Assembly (NCBI GenBank): GCA_009691315.1
Contig: SICT01000018.1
Coordinates: 1-15,978 of the forward strand
From: Candidatus Uhrbacteria bacterium
GTDB lineage: Bacteria; Patescibacteriota; Patescibacteriia; 2-12-FULL-60-25
DNA length: 15,978 nucleotides
Direction: 5' to 3'
Below, in pieces: positions 5,178 through 11,901 of this stretch (its first letter is position 1; each line of letters begins with the position of its first letter). Below the pieces are notes generated by a model, which saw only the letters and a program-made list of their open reading frames with translations, was not told the DNA's origin and did not search any database. The position numbers and the translations under genes were made by a program.

Positions 5178-5207
5178 AAAATAGCGCATACGTGAACACT
5201 TTGCCAA
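5178..5207 (-). promoter_or_regulatory. Candidate promoter of the bactofilin operon
   Basis: On the minus strand TTGGCA (5207-5202, 5 of 6) and TATTTT (5183-5178, 4 of 6) are separated by 18 bases. The start site would fall about 30 bases before the bactofilin ATG. Confidence 0.45.
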
Positions 5208-5215
5208 GCTCTCTT

Positions 5216-5243
5216 ATAAAAAGACCTCAAGACAAGCTCGAGG
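5216..5243 (-). terminator. Intrinsic terminator of the orphan gene at 5270
   Basis: The minus-strand stem CCTCGAG/CTTGAGG (one G-U) with loop CTTGT lies at 5243-5225 and is followed by TCTTTTT. It is 27 bases past the stop codon. Confidence 0.8.
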
Positions 5244-5269
5244 CAGGGAAAGGGCAAAGGATGCGAAAG

Positions 5270-5659
5270 CTACATCTCTATGAAGTCCGCCACGCTGGAA
5301 CGCTCAATTTTTCCACGAGGACCGCGCGCGACGATGGCGGTGCGCCCGAACTCCGCATGGGTCAGCGAACATCGCTCATTTCGCATGATGACGAAGTAAC
5401 GTCGGATGCGGGCACCGGTCACCTTGAGATAATAGCGACCCGTGTGATGGAAACTCTCGACAATCCTGAAGGCACCCTTGGGCGACTCTGCCTTCGAGAA
5501 GAACTCTTGGCTGAGCCTGACCAGGTCTGCAGGCTTGAGTGACCTGACGCGATTGTCAAGCCAGTAGAACTGTTCGAGTGGGATCACACCGGATCCCCAG
5601 CGTTCATCCATGTACAGCCGTTTTCCTGCGGGGGAATCGATTCTGAGCGGAAGGATCAT
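5270..5659 (-). CDS. GC-rich orphan protein of unknown function
   Basis: 129 residues from ATG 5659. A GTG at 5665 would add two residues, but GGAG lies only 3 bases from it, against a workable 9 from the ATG. The sequence is compact, mixed and basic: 'LPLRIDSPAGKRLYMDERWGSG', 'LDNRVRSLKPADLVRLSQEFFSKA', then strand-like 'GAFRIVESFHHTGRYYLKVTG' and 'RIRRYFVIMRNERCSLTHAEFGRTAIVARG'. There is no signal peptide, membrane span or known motif. Beta-strand alternation in the second half could suit nucleic-acid or ligand binding, but I do not recognise the family. GC-rich codons and a private terminator set it apart from argS upstream and bactofilin downstream. A plus-strand frame over the same bases lacks an SD and looks like a shadow. 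Confidence 0.68.
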   Translation of the reverse strand: MILPLRIDSPAGKRLYMDERWGSGVIPLEQFYWLDNRVRSLKPADLVRLSQEFFSKAESPKGAFRIVESFHHTGRYYLKVTGARIRRYFVIMRNERCSLTHAEFGRTAIVARGPRGKIERSSVADFIEM

Positions 5660-5680
5660 CTGCACAATCTCCGTTGCGAG

Positions 5681-5709
5681 AAAAAAACGAACGCCGTAAA
5701 AACAGCGTT
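5681..5709 (-). terminator. Intrinsic terminator downstream of argS
   Basis: The minus-strand stem AACGCTG/CGGCGTT (one G-U) with loop TTTTTA (5709-5690) is followed by CG and seven T. It is 35 bases past the argS stop and lies between argS and the orphan gene. Confidence 0.75.
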
Positions 5710-5713
5710 GAAT

Positions 5714-5742
5714 TTTATATCATATAAAATTTTGAGCGTCAA
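5714..5742 (-). promoter_or_regulatory. Strong candidate promoter for the orphan gene at 5270, upstream of the argS terminator
   Basis: On the minus strand TTGACG (5742-5737, 5 of 6) and TATAAA (5719-5714, 5 of 6) are exactly 17 bases apart. It begins one base after the argS stop codon. The predicted start (about 5707) falls inside the first arm of the argS terminator hairpin, so RNA from this promoter might lack a complete stem. Confidence 0.6.
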
Positions 5743-5743
5743 T

Positions 5744-7507
5744 TTACATCTCTTCTGGCACAGAAATTCCCAGAAGATCAAGACCTTTGATCAACGTTTG
5801 ACGGGCAGCCCCAACCAAACGCAAACGCCCTTCTAATAAATCCCCCGTTGATTCCAGCACCGGCACATCGCGATAAAACTCATTGATGCTCTGGCTACAT
5901 TCAAAACACCATTGCGCAACGATTGAGGGACGCAATTCCTTCGCAGCCTGTTCGACGATGGACGGGAATGCTGCAAGTTTGAGGGCAAGCCGCTTCTCAC
6001 TCTCGTGATCGAATGCTATGTCATTCCGCACCTGACGTGGAATCTCCAAAGATCGCTTCGCTTTTTTGAAAATAGACCCTAATCGCGTCGCCGCATACTG
6101 GCAATACGGTCCCGTTGCGCCATCAAATGACAATGCTTGTTCTAAATCAAACGTATACACTTTATCGTTATCTTGCTTGAGCATACCAAACTTAATACCG
6201 GCCATGGCAAGATTCCAGGCGATGTCATCTACTTTCTTTTTTGACCAATCTGCATGGCGCTCAACAATTTCTTTACGCGCATACTCGATCACCGCATCAC
6301 GAAATGATTCATACGTAACAATATTCCCCTTACGACTACTCATCACGCCTTCTTTGAGAGTCACAATCTCGTATCCAACAAATTGAAACGCTTGTTTGAT
6401 CCCCATGCGCTTAAGGACTTCAAACAGTTGCTTGAAATAAAATGATTGACGGACATCCGTGATGATAAAACCAGATTTAAAAGATGGATATTCCTTCATT
6501 TTCAATTCAGCCAAAGCGAGATCTTTCGGGAAATAAAGGAGATTGCCGTCTGACTTGCGTAACAGGGCGACGCCTAATTTCTTCTCTTCCAGATCAATGA
6601 TTAACGCTCCCTGACTTTCTTTCGCGATGCCTTGCTTTAATAAACCATCGACAATGGTCTGACTGCGATCGATGACTTCTGATTCAAAAAATTGTCGTTC
6701 GATCTTTACCCCAAGATCACGAAACGCCGCATAAAATTCATCCAAAGACCACTGACGTGTCTCGTGCCACAACTGTTCCCACACCGACACGTGTGCTTCG
6801 AGTTGATTCTGCACAAAAGAAATTTCTTCTTTTGCTTCTGGATGCGTGTCCGTATAGACCGTCGCTTCTGTATAAATCATTCCCAGATGATTGGCCGTGC
6901 GAATTTCTTGCGGAACATCGCTTAATAATTTTTGATAGTCTTGTTCAGAAAAAATTCGCGGATCAAAATTATATTTTTTCACCAAAAACCATAAACACTT
7001 GGCCACGTTTGCTCCAACATCGTTTATGTAGCTGATGGGAGTGGCTTTATAACCCACCATTTTTATAAGCTGAACAATAGAAAAACCCACGACAAAATTA
7101 CGCAAATGGCCAATGTGCATCTCTTTATGCGTATTCGGGTTCGCATATTCGATTAAAATCTGATTTCCAGCCCCTAATGGACTCGCGCCATATCCCTCCC
7201 CCATTTTTTCCACATCCTGAATGACTCGACTCACCACATTCCCAATCGCTAATTGAAAATTGACGTACGGCCCTACCGCAGAAACAACAACAATATCCGT
7301 GCCCTGTGTTTTAAATTCCTGTGCGATGATCTGTGCAAGGTCAGTCGGACTCTTCTTCTGCTCCTTTGCCAAACGAAAACATCCAAACGCAAAATCACCC
7401 ATCTTCGTATCTGGCGGAATCACCATTTCACCTGGGGCGACTTGCACACCGAGTTGATCTGATAATTTTTTGGCAATATCTTGCTTCCAACCATTCCAAG
7501 CACTCAT
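5744..7507 (-). CDS. argS: Arginine--tRNA ligase (ArgRS), class I
   Basis: 587 residues. It charges tRNA-Arg with arginine using ATP, in the cytosol. The N-terminal additional domain (about 1-90) is followed by the class I core with 'NTHKEMHIGHLRN' (HIGH at 131-134), 'SYINDVGANVAK' (159-170) and the KMSKS counterpart MSSRKGN (389-395). A helical DALR anticodon-binding domain runs from about 465 ('ATGPYCQYAATRLGSIF') to the end. Length is normal for the family. At 486-496 the sequence SLEIPRQVRND resembles a translated dispersed palindromic repeat, placed in the variable loop before 'HESEKRLALKLAAFP'. The start overlaps the tyrS stop by four bases (ATGA), so the two synthetases are one translationally coupled unit. 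An intrinsic terminator follows. Confidence 0.97.
   Translation of the reverse strand: MSAWNGWKQDIAKKLSDQLGVQVAPGEMVIPPDTKMGDFAFGCFRLAKEQKKSPTDLAQIIAQEFKTQGTDIVVVSAVGPYVNFQLAIGNVVSRVIQDVEKMGEGYGASPLGAGNQILIEYANPNTHKEMHIGHLRNFVVGFSIVQLIKMVGYKATPISYINDVGANVAKCLWFLVKKYNFDPRIFSEQDYQKLLSDVPQEIRTANHLGMIYTEATVYTDTHPEAKEEISFVQNQLEAHVSVWEQLWHETRQWSLDEFYAAFRDLGVKIERQFFESEVIDRSQTIVDGLLKQGIAKESQGALIIDLEEKKLGVALLRKSDGNLLYFPKDLALAELKMKEYPSFKSGFIITDVRQSFYFKQLFEVLKRMGIKQAFQFVGYEIVTLKEGVMSSRKGNIVTYESFRDAVIEYARKEIVERHADWSKKKVDDIAWNLAMAGIKFGMLKQDNDKVYTFDLEQALSFDGATGPYCQYAATRLGSIFKKAKRSLEIPRQVRNDIAFDHESEKRLALKLAAFPSIVEQAAKELRPSIVAQWCFECSQSINEFYRDVPVLESTGDLLEGRLRLVGAARQTLIKGLDLLGISVPEEM
6018..6050 (-). repeat. 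Palindromic repeat-like segment inside argS
   Basis: The segment encodes LEIPRQVRND. ATTCC (6023-6027) and GGAAT (6039-6043) form the stem with a CAC/GTG continuation. The peptide pattern IPRQ.RND is what many bacterial dispersed repeats (genome-wide palindromic units) give when read through. It is in frame and has not broken the gene. Confidence 0.5.
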
Positions 7508-8709
7508 ACCAGTTTGACGAAATGCCGTTTGCCTTTTTGAATAACCGTCCCCTGCTTCCCAATCGTCACCATGGCTTTCACATCTGTGATTACCTTTCCT
7601 TCAACTTTCACCCCACCTTGTTCAACCTGCCGACGCGCATCGCTCTTTGATTCAACGAGCTTTGACTGAACCAGCGCCTCGATCAATGAAATACTTTTTT
7701 CTTTGATTTTCATTTCTGGAATCTCTTCCGGCTGTTCATGTTTCTGGTGAAGTGAGGCAAAGTGCTCGGCCGCTTGTTCAGCAGACTTTCCATCATACAA
7801 CCACAGAACAATCTGATGCGCCAATGCCCGCTTCAGTATCATCGGATTTTCTTTTTTCAACTTCTTTTTAATCTCCTCTAACTCTTTTTGATCTGCCGTT
7901 GTACAAATTTCAAATCCTGGTACGATCATTTCATCCGTCCAACTCATCACTTTTCCATACATGTCATCGGCCGAATCTAACATGGTGATCATATTGCCTT
8001 CCGTCTTCCCCATCTTCTTTCCATTCGAATCGACAAGCAAGCGTGTCGTCAACACAAATTTTTCTTTGTGTTTCATTTCCTTCATAAGCGTACGTCCGGC
8101 CAGCATATTGAACGTCTGATCATTCCCCCCCAATTCCATATCCACATCCATCGCCACCGAATCATAGCCCTGCATGAGCGGATACAAGAATTCGTGCAGC
8201 TTAATCGGTTTCTGTTCTTCCATTCTTTTTTCAAAGTTATCCCGTTCAAGCATTTGCTGAACCGTAAAGTGTGACGCCAATTCGACCACTTCTTTAAACG
8301 TGAGTTTGGATAACCAATCGTTATTAAATTTCAATTGTGCCGCATTGACTCCAGAAAAACGTAAAAGTTTTGAGGCTTGCTGTTGATACAATTTACAATT
8401 TTCTAAAACCTCCTCGCGTGTAAGCTGTCGACGAACCGTGAGTTTATCCGGATCACCGCTCATGGCCGTAAAATCTCCAATCAATAAAATGATCTGATGA
8501 CCGAGTTCTTGCAATTCAGCTAGTTTCTGAATCGGGATCATGTGCCCCATGTGCAGCGTTGCGCCCGTTGGATCAATCCCAAGATAAATTGAAATACGCT
8601 CACCGCTCAGCAATTTTTCACGCAAAGCTTCACGCGAAGGATAAACGTTCTCGACGGCGTGCGTCAGAAACCAATCAATTTTCTGCTGATCAACGATCGT
8701 TTTGGACAT
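7504..8709 (-). CDS. tyrS: Tyrosine--tRNA ligase (TyrRS), class I
   Basis: 401 residues from ATG 8709. It attaches tyrosine to tRNA-Tyr. The catalytic domain holds 'YLGIDPTGATLHMGH' (HIGH form HMGH at 53-56), 'YPLMQGYDSVAMDVDMELGGNDQTFN' (substrate pocket, about 176-201) and KMGKT at 232-236 as the KMSKS form. The C-terminal S4 RNA-binding domain covers about 337-400 ('LIEALVQSKLVESKSDARRQVEQGGVKV'). Architecture and length fit the bacterial TyrRS group with a KMGKT motif and compact linker. A TTG at 8724 would add MVHYF, but this is not conserved-looking and has no SD, so ATG 8709 is preferred. It is followed directly by argS with a four-base overlap. Confidence 0.96.
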   Translation of the reverse strand: MSKTIVDQQKIDWFLTHAVENVYPSREALREKLLSGERISIYLGIDPTGATLHMGHMIPIQKLAELQELGHQIILLIGDFTAMSGDPDKLTVRRQLTREEVLENCKLYQQQASKLLRFSGVNAAQLKFNNDWLSKLTFKEVVELASHFTVQQMLERDNFEKRMEEQKPIKLHEFLYPLMQGYDSVAMDVDMELGGNDQTFNMLAGRTLMKEMKHKEKFVLTTRLLVDSNGKKMGKTEGNMITMLDSADDMYGKVMSWTDEMIVPGFEICTTADQKELEEIKKKLKKENPMILKRALAHQIVLWLYDGKSAEQAAEHFASLHQKHEQPEEIPEMKIKEKSISLIEALVQSKLVESKSDARRQVEQGGVKVEGKVITDVKAMVTIGKQGTVIQKGKRHFVKLV

Positions 8710-8723
8710 AAAATAATGAACCA

Positions 8724-8752
8724 AGTGTACTGAAAAAAGTGTTTTTGAGCAA
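8724..8752 (-). promoter_or_regulatory. Candidate promoter of tyrS-argS
   Basis: On the minus strand TTGCTC (8752-8747) and TACACT (8729-8724, 4 of 6) are 17 bases apart. The leader to the ATG would be very short (about 8-10 bases), in line with the lack of an SD. The -35 is weak. Confidence 0.35.
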
Positions 8753-8784
8753 GAAAGAAAAAACCTCCGATCAAAAACCGAAGG
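8752..8784 (-). terminator. Intrinsic terminator downstream of valS
   Basis: The minus-strand stem CCTTCG/CGGAGG (8784-8764, loop of nine) is followed by TTTTTTCTTTCTT. It would end transcripts coming from valS before the tyrS promoter. Confidence 0.65.
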
Positions 8785-9050
8785 CGAAGCAAGAGGAGGA
8801 GCTGGGGCTCCTCAAAGGCGGGCGCGAAGAAGACATCCCGACACTTCGGATGCGCGTACCACCAGTCACGCACTGTCCAAAAGCGCAGTCGACCCTTCTT
8901 CAACTTACCTTCCTTTCACGGTCGGCTTCTCCTCCAACCGTGGATTTTTTGTGGAGAAACCAGTGGTAAAATTCCAGTGAAGTATTCTGTTGCGCCCTAT
9001 ACCTGTGAACCTGTTGTGAAAAACGAAAACTTACAGATATTACATCAAGC
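8785..9050. other. valS 3' region: hairpins and a doubtful short frame
   Basis: There is no convincing gene between tyrS and valS. The minus strand has an open frame from TTG 8903 that reads 'KKGRLRFWTVRDWWYAHPKCRDVFF' in pieces, with GC-rich third positions and a GGAAGG four bases upstream. It has no stop before the terminator and continues into tyrS out of frame, so it may be a decayed small orphan gene. A hairpin GAGGAGC/GCTCCTC lies near 8795-8812. Confidence 0.35.
8917..8950 (+). terminator. Plus-strand terminator-like hairpin
   Basis: CACGGTCGG (8917-8925) pairs with CCAACCGTG (8934-8942), with one G-U, and is followed by GA and six T. No clear plus-strand gene ends here. On the minus strand its loop exposes GGAGGAG. 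Confidence 0.55.
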
Positions 9051-11699
9051 TCAAGACAACGCGTCAAGCTGTTCGCTCAGCATCTGTTCCTTATGCTTGG
9101 CCTCACTATATTTCTGCTTGAGATCAACCACAACTTTCTCCGGCGCTTTCGCCATGAAATCTTTATTCTCTAGTTTCTTTTCCAGCGCGGAGAGGTACAC
9201 AACTGTTTCAGCTAATTCTTTCTTAAGCCTCGCCCCTTCTTTTACCACATCAATCGCCCCCGCGACATTGAGCGCGGCGGTGATCGTCCCGGAGACCATT
9301 GTCGCCCAACCATCCGGCAGCGTATCACTGAATGTCAACGTCTCAGCGTTGATGAGACGCTTGATCCAGGCGCTGTTCGATTCAATCATCTGCTTTATTG
9401 ATGAATCCGCGATCAATACAAACTCCACCTGTTTCGCTGCTTCAATCCCCTGCTCCTGCCGCAACCGGCGCAGATCAATCACGAGTGTCCGAAGCTGTTC
9501 AATTTTTTTTATTTCGTCATTGCGAGGAGCCGCAAGCGACGTGGCAATCTTGGGCCATTCGGAAACAATCAACTGCCCTTCAAATTTCGCCGCACTCCAC
9601 ACCGCTTCCGTCACAAATGGCATGAATGGATGCCACAATTTTAAAATCGTTTGTAAAATGTGTAATAAAATTTTCTCTTTCCCTTTTTCTACTTTCGCAA
9701 TTTCCAAATACCAATCGGCCAGATCTCCCCACGTAAAATCGCGCAGCTCTTCCCCCGCAGAAGAAAATTGATACGTTTCAAGTTTCTTGGTGATGGAACT
9801 CACGGTCTCATTTAAACGAGAGAGAATCCATTGATCAGCAAGAGTCTCTGATCCCCCATCGCCTCCCTGACCGATCTGCATCAAAATAAATCGTGAGATA
9901 TTCCAAAATTTATTTACGAGATTGCGTGCGCCCCCAACTTTTTCTTCATAAAATTTTGAATCATTTCCAGGCGCACTCCCAATCAACACACTCCAACGCA
10001 AGGCATCACACCCATGTTCACGGATCACGTCTAACGGATCGATATTATTGCCGGCGGATTTTGAAAACTTCTTTCCTTGTTCATCACGTAAAAGTCCATG
10101 AATATAAACATCTTTAAAAGGAATTTCGTCTAACACATACGCGCTCATCAAAATCATGCGCATCATCCACAAATAAAGAATCTCATATCCCATGGTGATC
10201 CAACCTGTCGGATGAAACGTTTTAAGGTCCAATGTCTCCCCTGGCCACCCCAAGGTCGAAAATGTCAGCAGCCCAGAACTAAACCACGTATCAAGTGTAT
10301 CCGGATCCTGTTCCCAACCTGTTCCCGGTGATGTCTCTGAAACCCGCGTCTCTTCATCTTTATACCAAACCGGAATCCGATGACCCCACCAAATCTGACG
10401 CGACAAACACCAGTCCCGTAAATTTTCAATACGATTAAGATACAGTTTTGCAAATCGCTCTGGTGCAACAGAAATTTTTTGTTTGATATCTCCATTTAAA
10501 CCGATCGTCATGGCATCTCGCATGAGATCCTTGAGACTTTTTCCGCGACGGGGAATGATGGTATTCACATTTAACCACCACTGCGTCATCGGGATCACTT
10601 CGATCACATCACCAAAACGATCTGATGTGCCAACATTCTGAACGATCTCTTCCTCTTTCTCCAAAAGACCCTGTTCTTTTAACCAGGCCACCATCTTCTC
10701 GCGCGCTTCATCAACCGTCAGCCCCTGATACTTCCCCGCCTCTTCCGTCATCTTCCCATCCGAACCGATGACGGGGATCAAATCGATCGGATCTCCCTGC
10801 GTTTTTTGTTTTTCATACATCTCAAAATCCACCGCGCTATGCGCTGGGGTCACTCCAAGGGCGCCTGTCCCAAAATGCCGATCCACATGTTCATCAGCAA
10901 TAATTTTTATGTTGAGAGGTTTCGCGGCACCCACATCAACCGTATACACCTTTCCAATCAATGACTGATAGCGTTCATCATCCGGGTGTACGGCAACCGC
11001 CGTATCTCCCAATTTTGTTTCTGGTCGCGTGGACGCAATTGTGATCGGAAAATCTTTACCATATTTGAATGTATATAACTTCGTGGTTCGTTCTATCATC
11101 ACCACCTCATCATCCGAACAAGTGGACTGACCTTTCACCGACCAGTTCACCACACGATAGCCGCGATAAATGAGTCCATCTTTATGCAGACGAAAAAACA
11201 TCTCATGCACCGCCTTGCCGCGCTCGTCATCAAACGTATACGCTAAACGAGACCAATCACAACTTGTCCCCAACTTTTTTATCTGGCCTAAAATGGTTGA
11301 CTTTGATTGTTCCGCGAACTCTCTAATTTTTGCCACAAGTTTTTCTCTCCCCAATTCCTGTCTTGGATTCTTCATCCCCTCTTGCATTAACAGTTTTTCT
11401 ACTTTGGCCTGCGTCGGCATGGCCGCGTGATCCGTACTCGGAATAATCAACACCTTCTTTCCTCGCATGCGCTGAAAACGCACCATCGTATCCATCAAAG
11501 CATTTTCCAATGCATGACCTAAATGCAACACACCGGTCACGTTCGGTGGCGGCATGATAATACAATACGGCTCGCCTTTTTGATTACGATCAGGCAATTT
11601 ATCCGGATTAAAAATACCCGACGCTTCCCAGCGCGCGTAAATCTCATCTTCAACCTTCCCGGCCTCGTAAGCCTTAGGCAACTCAGAAAAATCCAACAT
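9051..11699 (-). CDS. valS: Valine--tRNA ligase (ValRS), class I
   Basis: 882 residues. It charges tRNA-Val and edits misactivated threonine. The N-terminal core has 'PPPNVTGVLHLGHALENAL' with HLGH at 59-62. The CP1 editing domain follows (about 195-345, with 'TIASTRPETKLGDTAVAVHPDD' and 'GTGALGVTPAHSAVDFE' in two blocks). Further on are 'WCLSRQIWWGHRIPVWY', 'DTLDTWFSSGL' and the KMSKS form KFSKS (544-548) in 'GKKFSKSAGNNIDPLD'. The anticodon-binding domain covers about 600-740. A C-terminal coiled coil (about 810-880, 'LKKELAETVVYLSALEKKLENK') is the usual ValRS tRNA-binding arm. Residues about 717-730, IATSLAAPRNDE, resemble a translated dispersed repeat. The tRNA-Val(TAC) substrate gene is in the same window. 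No SD is seen before ATG 11699. Confidence 0.97.
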   Translation of the reverse strand: MLDFSELPKAYEAGKVEDEIYARWEASGIFNPDKLPDRNQKGEPYCIIMPPPNVTGVLHLGHALENALMDTMVRFQRMRGKKVLIIPSTDHAAMPTQAKVEKLLMQEGMKNPRQELGREKLVAKIREFAEQSKSTILGQIKKLGTSCDWSRLAYTFDDERGKAVHEMFFRLHKDGLIYRGYRVVNWSVKGQSTCSDDEVVMIERTTKLYTFKYGKDFPITIASTRPETKLGDTAVAVHPDDERYQSLIGKVYTVDVGAAKPLNIKIIADEHVDRHFGTGALGVTPAHSAVDFEMYEKQKTQGDPIDLIPVIGSDGKMTEEAGKYQGLTVDEAREKMVAWLKEQGLLEKEEEIVQNVGTSDRFGDVIEVIPMTQWWLNVNTIIPRRGKSLKDLMRDAMTIGLNGDIKQKISVAPERFAKLYLNRIENLRDWCLSRQIWWGHRIPVWYKDEETRVSETSPGTGWEQDPDTLDTWFSSGLLTFSTLGWPGETLDLKTFHPTGWITMGYEILYLWMMRMILMSAYVLDEIPFKDVYIHGLLRDEQGKKFSKSAGNNIDPLDVIREHGCDALRWSVLIGSAPGNDSKFYEEKVGGARNLVNKFWNISRFILMQIGQGGDGGSETLADQWILSRLNETVSSITKKLETYQFSSAGEELRDFTWGDLADWYLEIAKVEKGKEKILLHILQTILKLWHPFMPFVTEAVWSAAKFEGQLIVSEWPKIATSLAAPRNDEIKKIEQLRTLVIDLRRLRQEQGIEAAKQVEFVLIADSSIKQMIESNSAWIKRLINAETLTFSDTLPDGWATMVSGTITAALNVAGAIDVVKEGARLKKELAETVVYLSALEKKLENKDFMAKAPEKVVVDLKQKYSEAKHKEQMLSEQLDALS
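9512..9551 (-). repeat. Palindromic repeat-like segment inside valS
   Basis: On the plus strand it begins cgtcattgcgaggagc (9515-9530) and ends gtggcaatct. This is the pattern of a widely seen bacterial dispersed palindromic repeat, with ATTGC/GCAAT arms and an inner GTCGC/GCGGC stem. It is read in frame in valS as IATSLAAPRNDE. Confidence 0.65.
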
Positions 11700-11766
11700 G
11701 CCTCATAGCTTAGCGGAACTCATGAAAGATGAACAGGCTGCTAAACAAACCACTATTTGTATGATG

Positions 11767-11837
11767 GCGGCGGATGAGGCATCCCAGCATCGCGAGACTG
11801 CGGGCAGCGAGCAGGGATGGGATGCCTCATCCGCCGC
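11767..11837. repeat. Large hairpin with perfect 20-bp arms between valS and the DHH gene
   Basis: The arm at 11767-11786 is exactly complementary to 11818-11837; the 31-base loop can form an inner CTGC/GCAG stem. There is no T-tract on either side. It sits in the divergent intergenic region, so it is a REP- or MITE-like unit rather than a terminator. Confidence 0.9.
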
Positions 11838-11848
11838 ACCCTACCCTG

Positions 11849-11877
11849 TTGACATTCGCTCCTGCGTATCGTAAGTT
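11849..11877 (+). promoter_or_regulatory. Candidate promoter of the DHH-family gene
   Basis: A perfect TTGACA (11849-11854) is followed after 17 bases by TAAGTT (11872-11877, 3 of 6). The transcript would begin about 18 bases before the ATG. The gene has no SD. Confidence 0.4.
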
Positions 11878-11901
11878 ATCTCGCTAATCTCTTAGCATTA
11901 C

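Noticed and set aside
5192..5542. 116-residue plus-strand frame
   Set aside because: It overlaps the minus-strand orphan gene, has no SD, and crosses that gene's terminator.
8710..8724. TTG start adding five residues to tyrS
   Set aside because: The added residues match no family pattern and the -10 box of the proposed promoter overlaps it. ATG 8709 is preferred.
8977..9771. 264-residue plus-strand frame
   Set aside because: It lies wholly antisense to the C-terminal part of valS, which is unambiguous; composition is low-complexity Ser/Cys.
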